A stretch of DNA of 64,000 nucleotides from Protonemura montana (GCA_947568835.1 OX387608.1:15786001-15850000); one strand, 5' to 3'; counted from the stretch's first letter, positions 43,907 to 56,552 are shown. Notes: generated by a model from the letters alone, not told the origin. Translations and numbers: made by a program.

Positions 43907-44944
43907 GTGCTCGTCAATGGCATATTCTTTAAGAGGAACTGGTATACGCCAAGAGAGCAGTTTGAGCTTTCTGTTGAGGTAGTGGCTGTAGCAGTGCTTT
44001 TGTTTCAGGTTAGAATTGCCGATGTACTCGCTCTCAGAGTTCGCTTTTCTGCACCGAGAATTTGACAGTGTAACCCCCTCGTTAAAGATGGACACCCGTA
44101 AGATATATTTGCATTGCAGAAAATGATAAAAAAGTGTTCAATCGAGTAATGACGAAATACGTGCAGAAGAATTGAAAGGAAATATATTAGTAGCAACTGA
44201 AACATGGTCAAAATACGTTACAAATGGCAAATGATCAAAGTTGCCATTTTGCAAACTCTTGCAAGCTGCATTACTTTCATGCTCAAATTCGATTGGGACT
44301 GCACTGTTTTTCAGTGGTGCATACCAGTCAATTTTGATATAAATTCTTTTAGGCCTGTTAACCCAAGAAGTAGGCAATCCGCTAAGAGGTTAACGAGTCG
44401 TTATCCGGTGCGGTCGTGGCATGCTTAGCCCGGCGGTCCGATCGCATGGGACGTTGCTAGGCAATAAAACGCGGCAAGTCGCTCAAAGGATGGCCCGTTC
44501 TCTGATGGCAGCTGATTGCCGTCGTTAGCGACCAGCCTGTCGGACGATCGCGTCATAAACCTTCCCAAAACACACCCGAGACAGACACCTCGTTAGCAGC
44601 AAGGGAAGGGAGGCTGGCAAGGGAGGTATTACAGGGTCACCGAGGCGCAGGGCACATCCCTTGCAGCAACAATTGCTATCCTAGATGCACAATTTCAAAT
44701 TATTATTTAGCACCCCTCATTGCTAGCACCCACGAGAGTCGCTGTGCTGGTAAATGTTTGCCTCTCCTTCTTGGTTCATTGGTTTCATGAACGCCAAGTC
44801 AACGCGAGGACATGTTCTATCCGTGTCTGCGGCAAAAGGTGCTTGGATACTGTGGGTCTGTATATGGTGCATACCATGTAAGTGCATGCCACATGGTACC
44901 ATGCAAGCTACAGCGGGCACACTTTTAAATCGGCCTCGCGAGCG

Positions 44945-46258
44945 ATAGTCACCCGTGGTAACATAAGATAGCAGAACTGAGAAGCTCTGTTAGGCGATCT
45001 CAGCATCTCCATGGCTACCAAACGTTGAATCTACCATTGAACCTCCTATGCTAGGCCATGATATACCCGTGGTAACATAAGATAGCAGATTTGAGAAGCT
45101 CTGTCAGGCGATTTCAGCATCTCCACGGCTACTAAACGTTGAATCTACCATTGAACCTCATATGCTAGGCCATGATATACCCGTGGTAACATAAGATAGC
45201 AGAATTGAGAAGCTCTGTCAGGCGATCTCAGCATCTCCATGGCTACCAAACGTTGAATCTACCATTGAACCTCCTATGCTAGGCCATGATATACCCGTGG
45301 TAACATAAGATGGCAGAATTGAGAAGCTCTGTCAGGCGATCTCAGCATCTCCATGGCTACTAAACGTTGAATCTACCATTGAACCTCATATTCTAGGCCA
45401 TGATATACCCGTGGTAACATAAGATAGCAGAATTGAGAAGCTCTGTCAGGCGATCTCAGCATCTCCATGGCTACCAAACGTTGAATCTACCATTGAACCT
45501 CATATGCTAGGCCATGATATACCCGTGGTAACATAAGATACCAGAATTGAGAAGCTCTGTCAGGCGATCTCAGCATCTCCATGGCTACCAAACGTTGAAT
45601 CTACCATTGAGCCTCCTATGCTATGGCCATGATATACCCGTGGTAACATAAGATAGCAGAATTGAGAAGCTCTGTCAGGCGATCTCAGCATCTCCATGGC
45701 TACCAAACGTTGAATCTACAATTGAACCTCCTATGCTAGGCCATGATATACCCGTGGTAACATAAGATAGCAGAATTGAGAAGCTCTGTCAGACGATCTC
45801 AGCATCTCCATGGCTACCAAACGTTGATTCTACCATTGAACCTCCTATGCCAGGCCATGATATACCCGCGGTAACATAAGATAGCAGAATTGAGAAGCTC
45901 TGTCAGGCGATCTCAGCATCTCCATGGCTACCTAACGTTGAATCTACCATTGAACCTCCTATGCCAGGCCATGATATACCCGTGGTAACATAAGATAGCA
46001 GAATTGAGAAGCTCTGTCAGACGATCTCAGCATCTCCAGGGCTACCTAACGTTGAATCTACCATTGAACCTCCTATGCCAGGCCATGATATACCCGTGGT
46101 AACATAAGATAGCAGAATTGAGAAGCTCTGTCAGGTGATCTCAGCATCTCCATGGCTACCAAACGTTGAATCTACCATTGAACCTCCTATGCTAGGCCAT
46201 GATATACCCGTGGTAACATAAGATAGCAGAATTGAGAAGCTCTGTCAGACGATCTATC
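44945..46258. repeat. 114-bp satellite, locus 2, about 11.5 units
   Basis: Same unit and orientation as 3920-4665. Unit variants (CATATGCTAG, CCTAACGTTG, CAGACGATCT) occur in adjacent pairs, consistent with spread by unequal exchange. Inside the intron of paralogue B. Confidence 0.9.
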
Positions 46259-46556
46259 GAGGCAGTTTTAAAACTGTAGAAACTGTTGGACTGTTTTGCG
46301 ATCAACGCGTCCAGCTGGTTGCTCGGGTCCCGTCCCACGTCAGTCCCGCTTCAAAATGTTCCTCACCGATTCCTGGCTTTCGAGGGAAAATTCGGATCAA
46401 TACCCTAGCGTGGTTGTCGACACCGAGTTGGTCTCCATGGATTCTAACGACTAAATCACGGCACGCGGCCAGAGTTTGGGACATTACCTACCTGTGCGGC
46501 GCAGGTAAGGGTTTTACTTAAATCAGATTTTTGTTTAATATATTATTATTTTGTAT

Positions 46557-46707
46557 CATGGTTTTTAGTCTCATGTCTACTTGATTTATCCTAAGCACTA
46601 GTAGGACTGCTCTTACCCTTGATAAAGTAACAGGCACAAGTTACAAAACGTTGGGAAATTTAGTTGTTCTTCACTTAGCATTCAAAACCCATTTCAAATA
46701 GTTTTTA
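46557..46707. repeat. Foldback element F2, one-armed copy
   Basis: Tail GGTTTTTAGTCTCATGTCTA, CTTGATTTATCCTAAGCACT, then directly CTTGATAAAGTAACAGGCAC, AAACGTTGGGAAATTTAGTT and CACTTAGCATTCAAAACCCA. One arm is missing. Confidence 0.65.
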
Positions 46708-47294
46708 TTTAAATTTTGTATCATATTTTTGATAATTTTATAAAATCTTGCGTCTTAAATGTGTAATGTTTTCTACCCGTTTTGATAAAAAAAAAGAATA
46801 ATAATAATAATAATAATAAAATACATCGGCTTAGTATTTTAGTTATTTTTTGGCTTAAATCACGATTTGTTAATGTCAAGATGATGGTTTGAATGTAGAT
46901 GAGAGTTTTTTTAACAATCAAGATGTTTTAAAAACCTCCACATTTTGTGAAGCAATAAGACAGACGCTAGGTACGAACCATGAATTTAAAATTGATATAA
47001 AATTCAACTTCAAGTGCAGCCATTTTGTAACTTTCTTCAATCTGTGGATTTTATGAAAAAAAAGTTGTGATATTTTCTTAACGAACGGCTTAAACCAGTG
47101 TTTAAATCAGGGAAACGCGAGTATATACGAAGTCGATTCGATCGGATTTAATTTTAAATTTAATTTGTATGTTTTGTAAGGTGCAAGGCGATGTCTTCCC
47201 TTCCAGGCCTCGACATCCCCGACCCCGGACAGAGAAGTGGAATGCAACTAAATTAAACTCCCCGAGTTGAACAATCCATTGGTTTACAGAATTA

Positions 47295-47400
47295 CTGGAA
47301 TGTAGTGTTGAACGACGCATTGTCTTGACAGCATGGCCCTGAGTCACTGGCTTCAGTGAATGAGTGGGTGATGATGTGGGTGATGATGTGGATGATGATG
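47295..47400 (+). repeat. Fragment of the SINE-like core
   Basis: GTGTTGAACGACGCATTGTC, TTGACAGCATGGCCCTGAGT and CTTCAGTGAATGAGTGGGTG match the core GTGTTTAACGACGCACTG and GGTGAATGAGTGGATGATG of the 5S/tRNA-headed family, with many changes. A (GATGATGTGG)n-like run closes it. Confidence 0.45.
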
Positions 47401-47409
47401 GTCCAAGAA

Positions 47410-49556
47410 CTGATCTTCAGATCTTGGTTCAAGAGCTTGGTCTATAAGTGTGTGTACAGAAATTAACCCTGGATTCAATGCTTTTATCCTAATTTAAGGA
47501 AAGTTCCTCACAAAACGGAGATTAACGGCGATTTTATCAAAGAACTGTCGACTGCATGACGCGTTATTGATAATGGATGACCATGTTTATGATAATACAA
47601 TCAAATATTATCTAAACTTCAATTGAAATTGTTTAGCGAGGGACGAAGATTTTGAAATGCAAGAAGATACGTTGTGACATTTTCACATACTTTTAAAATG
47701 AGCGCATCAAAAATAACTTCGAATGGAAAGAATATTTGACTTGATTGCATTATGACCAGTCTAATGAGCAATCAGGGTTACGCTGCAAAGAGAAATATCT
47801 GATTGGTTGTGATCATGGAGACGAGTTTTTACCTAATATTACAATATTTCTAGATCAAGTGGTTGTTAAATTAATTGCCATGGCAACAACTTAACCACAG
47901 GCAGTGAAAGTCAGCTGTTTCGGAGAGTTAACAGCTTAGCTATGAGCTAAACAAATGAATACCATGTGTCTTAGCATTAAAAAAATGTATAGAATATTTA
48001 GGGGTGAAAAATGAAATGAAAATCTAATGCGTAGGTACCTATATATACCTATATAGATAACAGTGTCGGTGTAGGTATATGAACTCACAAATAATGTATT
48101 GGAAAATCATAAACAAGGGCTGCAAAATGCGTTGAATGTAGATAAATCCTATTTATGGGATGGCCATTACCTTCAATCGAAAGTCACAAAAAAACGCGCG
48201 TATTTCTACAAGAAAAGCTGGCATGCAAAAAAAATTTCCATCTAATACAAGTATTTTCATTTGACTTTTGCTCATCCACGCAGTCTTCTAGGTATGTAAT
48301 CCACCCAGAAATGCACAAGTTTTCAGAAATCGCGAAATGTTAAACTGCTTTCTGGGACATGGAGTTGCAACCATTCTGTATCGCCGGTAACTCGTGTGCG
48401 CTTCCCAACCTTCGGTGGTTGCATGGACCAACTTCAAAGTCGGCGAAGAATGAATTGTTCTGAGCATCTCCACTTTACATTGATCGGTTGCACTATGCAA
48501 TGACAGTGACAGTAATTTCCAGCTCGATAAGTTTACGGACCTCTTTCCAGTGATAAGCCGCGCTTAAAACCGGAAAACCAATCAAATAACTTGCCTCATA
48601 TGAGTTACTACCGCAGTTGGTATTAATTTATGAACCCAAATAGCGTAAACGTAGTTGTGAAAGATACCAGATTTGTACGATGGACCGATAAGCCCCGTTG
48701 TACGCACTCAGTACCTTATGGTATAGTTATGCCCTATCACAGACCGGTGCAGGATACACAAAGTCCGGCAACATAGGCTCACGTCTCCCGGCAATCCTAG
48801 CCTCGTCGACCGGGCTTGGTCACTGGCCGATGTCCGCAGAGGATGTACCAAGTCCGCGGCCACCCGACCCAACTTCTCCCGGTCGAACATGGTCCGCTAA
48901 CCGGCAACAAGCATCCAACACCGACCAGTACATGGTCATCACTTCCAAAACTTCACTAATACGGACTTAGTTCTTATTCGAAGAACAATCTTTCACTTTT
49001 CATAACAGAATCGCAAGTTTTCTTCAGTTTTCCGCTGAGATATTTGACAGCGAATCTGACATTCAAAGAGCAATGTTTTATAGTTTTTCCATCCCAACTC
49101 TTCTAGACTTTCAGGAGGCCGTGATGGATCAGATTTAATCATTTAAAAAATTGACAGACAAACACATATGCATTACAATTAGGTTAATTGCACCTAATAA
49201 AACAATTTACAATTAAATTAATTTCGTTTTCAAATTGTAGCTATCACGCTTGCCGCTCTGAGGCATATAACCTTAAAAGCATGAGACGTTTGCCAAGGAT
49301 ATCCAATATGATTCCAGATGCCTTCAAACCATGAACCAGTGGCCTTTTGCCTCTGCGAGAACCTTCAGAGAACATCCCCAGCGACTGGTGCAGCAATCGC
49401 CATCTCGCAACCCAAGGTAACGGACGGAAAGTATGCCTTGTTTAAGTTGGCTTTAGGCCTGAATGGGACGACTTAACACGGCATATAACGGACCTTGCAA
49501 GTGCCTCATCTTTGCTCTAAACGAACCCTGGACATGTAAAGTGAAAGAGTCCTCAC
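47410..49556 (-). other. Intron of paralogue B, 5' part
   Basis: AT-rich sequence with no element, array or gene recognised. TATATACCTATATAGATA occurs near 48046. The intron ends on the coding side at the exon 1 donor GTGAGG (minus strand, 49556-49551). Confidence 0.5.
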
Positions 49557-50109
49557 CTGAAGAAGGTCGGTCCGAATAGCGGGTGCAGTACACCCATGCC
49601 GGCCACAACATCGGCGTCGCCGCCGTCGGGTCGGTCTTGCCCCCAAGCGTCTCGACGCCCGGCTTGCCCGGCGTGGCGACTTCCGTCTTCGCCTTGCTAG
49701 GCGCTGGCGTCGGCGTCGGCGTCGGCGTCGTCAGGTCCACGGGCTTGGACGCCCCGCCGCGTGGTCGCGGCTTAAACTTGAAGATCGGCGCCAGATGTCG
49801 ACCGAACTCGGGCTTCAAAATGTTGTCGATACTGAACTTGATGCACGGCGGCATCGCGACCGGCGCCGACGGAGGCGTCGTGGTGGCCGTGGTCGTCGCG
49901 ACCGACGCCGGGGAAGAGGTGGACGCCGTGGAGGCGCTGGAACACCGAGAGGTCGACGAGCGCTCGTCGGTGGCGCCGTCGAACGCGAGGCCCGACGTCG
50001 GCGTCTCGCTGCCGACGCTCAACACTTCGTCGTCGGCGTCGTCGGCGTCGCTACCCACCGTCGCGACGCCGCCGCCGCCGCGGAAGAACGCCAGGGTGGC
50101 TAGCGCCAT
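49557..50109 (-). CDS. Engrailed-family homeobox protein, paralogue B, coding exon 1
   Basis: Minus-strand exon encoding residues 1-184 plus one base of codon 185 of a 336-aa protein. I chose ATG at 50109-50107 (MALATLAFFRGGGG); the frame stays open upstream to about 50133 without another ATG. Low-complexity Asp, Ser/Thr and Pro/Thr stretches fill residues 20-87 and 128-140. EH1 is IKFSIDNILKPEFG at 90-103, the Groucho-binding repression motif. EH2/EH3, [18 protein letters not shown], lies at 168-185; its EH2 part binds Extradenticle/Pbx. The exon ends CAG at 49557, then donor GTGAGG: same phase and same position in the protein as in paralogue A. Outside EH1 and EH2/EH3 it shares almost nothing with exon 1 of A. 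The more canonical EH1 context and C-terminus suggest B is the more conserved copy. Confidence 0.92.
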
Positions 50110-50400
50110 GCGGCACCCTGGTTCACTGTCCACTGTCCACTGTCACTGTCACTGTCACACGACACGCGGGCTCCGGCTAGATGCTCTCGACGCCGTGGTC
50201 ACGGCCAGACTGACGCACGCACGCACGCTCCCCGAGTCTAGAGAGCCACGCCTTCGGAGGCGGAGTTAAGCAGCCAACGGGTGGCCAGCAATGCGAAGCG
50301 CCGGCCAATGGCAGAGCGAAGCAACGTGTGTGGTCCCAAGCTCCGCCTACCACGGCCCGCGAATCAAGCGTCGATGCTGAAGAACTCGTTACCATGGGCA
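50110..50400 (-). promoter_or_regulatory. Probable promoter and 5' UTR of engrailed paralogue B
   Basis: GC-rich stretch upstream of the start codon. It has CCAAT on the plus strand at 50305-50309, GGAGGCGGAG at about 50256 and CTCCGCC at about 50340 as GC-box-like sites, and a CACTGTC tandem run at 50125-50156. No TATA box seen. Similar GGCGGAG and CCAAT words occur before paralogue A. Confidence 0.4.
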
Positions 50401-50492
50401 ACCGAGACTTGGGAGTCGTGACGCGGCGGGCGGGTCGGTAACTTTAGCTGGAGTTTGTGGTAATGACTCGTGGTAGGTCGTACGCCACTGAA

Positions 50493-50561
50493 ACCTAACC
50501 TAACCTAACCTAACCTAACCTAACCTAACCTAACCTAACCTAACCTTACCTAACCTAACCT
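50493..50561. repeat. (CCTAA)n telomere-type repeat
   Basis: About 13-14 pentamers, with one CCTTA variant. The other strand reads (TTAGG)n, the canonical arthropod telomere repeat. It lies about 390 bp upstream of the paralogue B start codon. It may be an interstitial telomeric sequence or simply a pentamer microsatellite. Confidence 0.9.
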
Positions 50562-51219
50562 CAAGGCGAAGACCAAGAAACGAGCGTCGGGATCGTGGAC
50601 CTATTGGGTTGCAGGAAAATGCAGGGAGTCGAGATAGAGTCCCGACAAAATAAAGCCTAAAAGAGGCACCTCATGTATTGAAGCTTCTGAAATAAGAAGG
50701 ACTTCTAAGAAATATCGTCACCCGCAGCTTAGCCACTGAAAAGTAAACTGATTTTAGCTCAAAAATAGTAAAAAAAAACATAGAAACCCCGCCGTTTGGT
50801 TGACCCGAGTGCGTATGTGGGACACGAACCTCCCCTGCCGTCAATGCCCTGGCCTTGGCGGATGGGATTTTGAGGGGTAAAGATCTTGGGTTGGAACTTC
50901 CATGGCTTGAACCAGGATGGCCTATACGTGTCCTGGCACAGACCCAATGCCAGCTGACATCTGTGTGTGCCCTCTTTACATATCATAGGGGCTACAAGAG
51001 CAGTCATTGGGTTAACCAATATGCTTGGCGAAGCTGGGGCTATAGGTCCTTTATTTCCTGTACTGACATCAAGATGTGGGTTCAATTTTATGGTTTTCAA
51101 TTGAGAAAAACACAAAAAAATTGAAATGCAATCATAACTATAATATGTGTATGGTCCATCACTAAAACATAGAGGATCGGAGGTATTGAAACTGTCCTAG
51201 AGGCAATTAGGGGGTCTCT
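50562..51219. other. Non-coding spacer
   Basis: No gene supported. Unique sequence upstream of paralogue B; open frames here lack recognisable domains. Confidence 0.4.
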
Positions 51220-53266
51220 TTGTTCAATTCATGTCCATCTTGTCAGGTGTCAACATTTCAACCCGTCTCGACTCTACCATCTAAGCAGTGTTGCCAACTC
51301 AGTACCTACCCCCACCCCTTCCCATCAATAGGGTCTTTGTTCAATTCATATCCATCTTGTCAGGTGTCAAAATTTCAACCCGTCTCGACTCGACCATCTA
51401 AGCTGTGTTGCCAACTCACGCACCTACCCCCACCCCTTCCCATCAGGAGGGTCTTTGTTCGATTCATGTCCATCTTGTCAGGTGTCAACATTTCAACCCG
51501 TCTCGACTCGACCATCGAAGCAGTGTTGCCAACTCACGTACCTACCCCCACCCCTTCCCATAAGGAGGGTCTTTGTTCGATTCATGTCCATCTTGTCAGG
51601 TGTCAACATTTCAACCCGTCTAGACTCGACCATCTAAGCAGTGTTGCCAACTCACTTACCTACCCCCACCCCTTCCCATCAGGAGGGTCTTTGTTCGATT
51701 CATGTCCATCTTGTCAGGTGTCAACATTTCAACCCGTCTAGACTCGACCATCTAAGCAGTGTTGCCAACTCACTTACCTACCCCAACCCCTTCCCATCAG
51801 GAGGGTCTTTGTTCGATTCATGTCCATCTTGTCAGGTGTCAACATTTCAACCCGTCTCGACTCGACCATCTAAGCTGTGTTGCCAACTCACGTACCTACC
51901 CGTCTCCACTCGACCATCTAAGCTGTGTTGCCAACTCACGTACCTACCCCCACCCCTTCCCATCAGGAGGGTCTTTGTTCGATTCATGTCCATCTTGTCA
52001 GGTGTCAACATTTCAACCCGTCTCGACTCGACCATCTAAGCAGTGTTGCCAACTCACGTACCTACCCCCACCCCTTCCCATCAGGAGGGTCTTTGTTCGA
52101 TTCATGTCCATCTTGTCAGGTGTCAACATTTCAACCCGTCTAGACTCGACCATCTAAGCAGTGTTGCCAACTCACTTACCTACCCCAACCCCTTCACATC
52201 AGGAGGGTCTTTGTTCGATTCATGTCCATCTTGTCAGGTGTCAACATTTCAACCCGTCTAGACTCGACCATCTAAGCAGTGTTGCCAACTCACTTACCTA
52301 CCCCCATCCCTTCCCATCAGGAGGGTCTTTGTTAGATTCATGTCCATCTTGTCAGGTGTCAACATTTCAACCCGTCTAGACTCGACCATCTAAGCAGTGT
52401 TGCCAACTCACTTACCTACCCCCATCCCTTCCCATCAGGAGGGTCTTTGTTAGATTCATGTCCATCTTGTCAGGTGTCAACATTTCAACCCGTCTAGACT
52501 CGACCATCTAAGCAGTGTTGCCAACTCACTTACCTACCCCCACCCCTTCCCATCAGGAGGGTCTTTGTTCGATTCATGTCCATCTTGTCAGGTGTCAACA
52601 TTTCAACCCGTCTAGACTCGACCATCTAAGCAGTGTTGCCAACTCACTTACCTACCCCCACCCCTTCCCATCAGGAGGGTCTTTGTTCGATTCATGTTCA
52701 TCTTGTCAGGTGTCAACATTTCAACCCGTCTAGACTCGACCATCTAAGCAGTGTTGCCAACTCACTTACCTACCCCCACCCCTTCCCATCAGGAGGGTCT
52801 TTGTTCGATTCATGTCCATCTTGTCAGGTGTCAACATTTCAACCCGTCTCGACTCGACCATCTAAGCAGTGTTGCCAACTCACGTACCTACCCCCACCCC
52901 TTCCCATCAGGAGGGTCTTTGTTCGATTCATGTCCATCTTGTCAGGTGTCAACATTTCAACCCGTCTAGACTCGACCATCTAAGCAGTGTTGCCAACTCA
53001 CTTACCTACCCCCACCCCTTCCCATCAGGAGGGTCTTTGTTCGATTCATGTTCATCTTGTCAGGTGTCAACATTTCAACCCGTCTAGACTCGACCATCTA
53101 AGCAGTGTTGCCAACTCACGTATCTACCCCCAACATCTCCCATCAGGAGGGTCTTTGTTCAATTCATGTCCATCTTGTCAGGTGTCAACATTTCAACCCG
53201 TCTAGACTCGACCATCTAAGCAGTGTTGCCAACTCACGTATCTACCCCCAACATCTCCCATCAGGT
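51220..53266. repeat. Tandem array, 118-bp unit, about 17 copies
   Basis: Landmarks are GTCTTTGTTCGATTCATGTC, CATCTTGTCAGGTGTCAACA, TTTCAACCCGTCTAGACTCG, ACCATCTAAGCAGTGTTGCC and AACTCACTTACCTACCCCCA. Period is exactly 118 bp over most of the array. One unit near 51880-51945 has an internal 47-bp duplication. Paired variants (GTCTCGAC/GTCTAGAC, CTCACG/CTCACT) run in blocks. The many overlapping open frames are by-products of the repeat. Confidence 0.95.
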
Positions 53267-53269
53267 ATA

Positions 53270-54020
53270 TACCAGAAATAAAATTGCAATGCCTGACCAC
53301 GGTGAAAGATACATTCAACAACGCAGCCAACGAATTTAACTGACAGTTTCAACAAATCAATCAATTCTGACAGCTGATGGTATGCTTGGCTAGTGGCTCA
53401 TTGCAAGAAGGGAAGGGGTGGGCTAAGCTAATTATGCTGATCATTTTTGAGTGAAGTAAAAGCATTAATTATTGGGTTTTACCGACGCGCTATTTTGACT
53501 TTTGGTCGTGTGGCACAGGTCTATTGTGGTTTATAGGCAATTAATTCGAGTAGCAAGTTGACTCGCGTTGGAGGATGCGCGTGCTGCGGACACGCTGGTC
53601 CCTTGTAAAGAGCAAACAGCAATGACTTGCTCTTGTGGGTAGCTTGAGAGATGAAGATTCGATGTCCCGTCCAGTCTGGACTGGAGAACTGCTGAATAAA
53701 CGCTTGAAAAACACCAATAAAACATGAAAGATGGAAGCGCTTTAATTGTCAGGTGCAACTCGCGTTGTCTCGTAATACGGGTGAAAGATTTGTCGATATA
53801 ATCTAGCAATAACTAAATTATTAATTTTGCGAAAAATTTCAAAAGAAAAACTTTGTCAAAAGTTTCAGAAAAGCTTCAAGACGTTGAAAGCGTTATAACA
53901 ATTGCTTTCCATTTATTTAAGCAATTTACCAGTAAAAGATATTATGCATTTTTTAGCGGGTGTTTTTGGTTTTCTGGCGATTCCTCTCTCTAGGGGTCAG
54001 CAAGCAAAGGATGTTATACA
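53270..54020. other. Spacer with a diverged SINE-core fragment
   Basis: TTTTACCGACGCGCTATTTT and GTGTGGCACAGGTCTATTG at 53478-53525 resemble the SINE core at 23040, much decayed. No gene seen. Confidence 0.35.
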
Positions 54021-54024
54021 TATA

Positions 54025-54150
54025 TGTGTGAAATCTTATTTAAATAGCAAACGTTTGCAATGCGTGGGGTATTTTATTATTATGAACACTACAACCGTCT
54101 CAAAAATTGATGCCCAAACGGGGATTCAAACCCCGATCTACAACTGTAGT
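54025..54150. repeat. F3 element, left half only
   Basis: AAATCTTATTTAAATAGCAA, CGTTTGCAATGCGTGGGGTA, ACCGTCTCAAAAATTGATGC and CAAACGGGGATTCAAACCCC. The last contains a box B on the minus strand (GGTTTGAATCCCC type). The element then breaks off into AT-rich DNA. Confidence 0.6.
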
Positions 54151-54159
54151 GTTTTTACA

Positions 54160-55065
54160 TATGTTTTATTAATTTGCTTTGCTCGCTACATACGTTATAA
54201 ACAACATTAACAGGAATTTAAATTATTGCCAAATTGAAACAAAACGATTCTGCATGTCATTTTTAAGTGACTTTGCCGAGTCACTGTGGCGTTTTTCAGC
54301 CTCTGGTTGAAACCTTGGACTGAAACAAAGATATACCAGGATAGCTGGGTAACCATCAATATTGCAGGATACAAACTCCATCCTTTGCAGTCAAATGATT
54401 ATGGTGAAAAATATATTTGAAATTCGCAGTTCCTCGACTTAATGATGATGATGATTTTTTGGTTTAACGGTACGTCAGATTCGTGGATATTTGCGTCAAA
54501 ACTCCTTGTATTTTGGGAAATACTGTGTTTTGCGAGCCTTGCTTTTCAGCTATAATAATATTGTATCATTCTGACCAAACTACCAGTGAAAATACTTCAA
54601 GTAAAACCAGGTGTATGAACCATCAAATTAGCCAGCCCAAGGACAGGTGACTTCTTTGCATACACAATATTTCTTAGCATAATTTCAAATTACAATTTCG
54701 GGTCGGCTTAGATTAAATCGTTTACGATGCACGTTTAACATATCACTTTAGCGGAGTACTTAGTTATTCACCTCTCAATTGATTGCAGAAGAAACTTACA
54801 CAAGTTTGACTTCACCTCGTCCCAACTGGCAAGCCGAGGGAAGTTCTAGAGGCGCCATCGAGCGAGTTCCCAAAGAGAAACATCACGAGAATAAACTCAA
54901 AGCGCATGTGCCGAGAGAGAGGGCTAAACTCGCTTTATCTCTGCCACCGCGAAGAGGGTCAACCCCCTAACCCTTCTGTGTAACTCAACTGAATAACCAC
55001 TCTGTAAACTTGTCAATCACATATCAATACTGCCCGGGAGTCTGTTTGGTATTAATTGAATATAT
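54160..55065. other. Non-coding spacer
   Basis: A short (GAT)n run near 54442-54453. No gene recognised; an open frame at 54779-54970 has no domain support. Confidence 0.4.
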
Positions 55066-55069
55066 CAAA

Positions 55070-55515
55070 CGTTGAATCTACCATTGAACCTCCTATGCTA
55101 GGCCCCATGATATTCCCGTGGTAACATAAGATAGCAGAATTGAGAAGCTCTGTCAGACGATCTCAGCATCTCCATGGCTACCAAACGTTGAATCTACTAT
55201 TGAACCTCCTATGCTAGGCCCCATGATATTCCCGTGGTAACATAAGATAGCAGAATTGAGAAGCTCTGTCAGGTGATCTCAGCATCTCCATGGCTACCAA
55301 ACGTTGAATCTACCATTGAACCTCTTATACTAGGCCATGATATACCCGTGGTAACATAAGATAGCAGAATTGAGAAGCTCTGTCAGGCGATCTCAGAATC
55401 TCCATAGCTACCAAACGTTGAATCTACCATTGCACCTCCTATGCTAGGCCATGACATACCCGTGGTAACATAAGATGGCAGAATTGAGAAACTCTGTCAG
55501 GTACCAAACGTTGAA
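55070..55515. repeat. 114-bp satellite, locus 3, about 4 units
   Basis: Same unit and orientation as 3920-4665 and 44945-46258. Two units carry a private GGCCCCATGATATTCCCGTG variant. The last unit is truncated at about 55500 and followed by a degraded copy of the CCAAACGTTGAA start. Confidence 0.85.
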
Positions 55516-55519
55516 GCTA

Positions 55520-56380
55520 CCCTTAAATTTCGTATGCTTGTCAGTATTTGTTTTCAAAGTTGGCTATAGTAGAAAAATCTCAGCAAACTTAAAAAAAATG
55601 TTTTAGATGGGTTTGGTTTACAACGGTAGTTTGCGTACATCGAATCAAAGTGAAATTTAAAGCCGCACGTAGGAGGGGCGACCTTGACGCCTGGCATGCT
55701 TGCTCAAAGTGACATGTGGGCAAGTCCCGTGCATGTCCTGTCAGTGGTGATGGTTTTATTAGCATGCTAATTGGCATGCCAATCACGCGTCATGGGCACG
55801 CATTGCTTGAAGGAGGACTATTGGTTGAAATCAGGTTCGGTCAACATTTCTGCCCTACTTTGGTCTCCCCTATGTCTCTGTACTGGTTCGCGTGGGATTT
55901 GTGATTATCATGACATGATAATGCACTCACTCTGTACGCTATTAGAAGCGCAAAATGCAATGAAAACTTTGGGTATGAAAAATGAAAATAAGTAACGCTA
56001 CTGTCTTAGCTGTCGGGTGGTCAATTGAGAGAATAATGCGACGCGTGGTAGGGAATAGTGTAACTAGTTTGTTAGTTAACAAGTTTGCTGCTAGGTAGCG
56101 CTGTTAAACTTTCAGATAGTTTGGCGGCGTTGCTGCATGCCATATGTTAAGAATTTTAGCAAACGTTTTGTTTTTGTTTTGCATGAAATGCAAATACAGC
56201 GATCAAAATATTTACTGAAACGCGATAAACAGTAAAATACCACCAAAAGTAAAGTAATTTATTTAAACTGCCATTTTTCCCGTTGTTATTTTCATCATTT
56301 TAGTTATTGGTCCTGAATCTTGTAAGTAACCATACCTAAGTTGTAAGTAATCTTGTATCTTAGAGAAAATAATACGGCTT
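55520..56380. other. Non-coding spacer
   Basis: No gene, array or element recognised. AT-rich after 56100. Confidence 0.4.
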
Positions 56381-56384
56381 GTAT

Positions 56385-56552
56385 ACCATAAGTAACTCTG
56401 TGTTAGTATTTAAAGTTTTAATTGTCTCCCCAACCTAGTCGAGCAATAGAAAAGCTTACATCAAATCTTGTAAGTAATCTTGTATACCATAAGTAACTCT
56501 GTGTTAGTATTGAAAGTACGAATTGTCTCCCCAACCTAGTCGAGCAATATCA
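56385..56552. repeat. Tandem duplication, about 97-bp unit
   Basis: TATACCATAAGTAACTCTGT, GTTAGTATT and ATTGTCTCCCCAACCTAGTC, GAGCAATA occur twice (about 56388 and 56485), with CTTGTAAGTAATCTTGTAT words around them. Two copies only. Confidence 0.7.

Noticed and set aside
49583-50269. 228-codon plus-strand open frame opposite exon 1 of paralogue B
   Set aside because: Antisense shadow of a low-complexity GC-rich exon; the minus strand carries the engrailed motifs.
51220-53205. A ladder of 72-132 codon open frames
   Set aside because: Every frame repeats with the 118-bp unit; no codon bias or domain.
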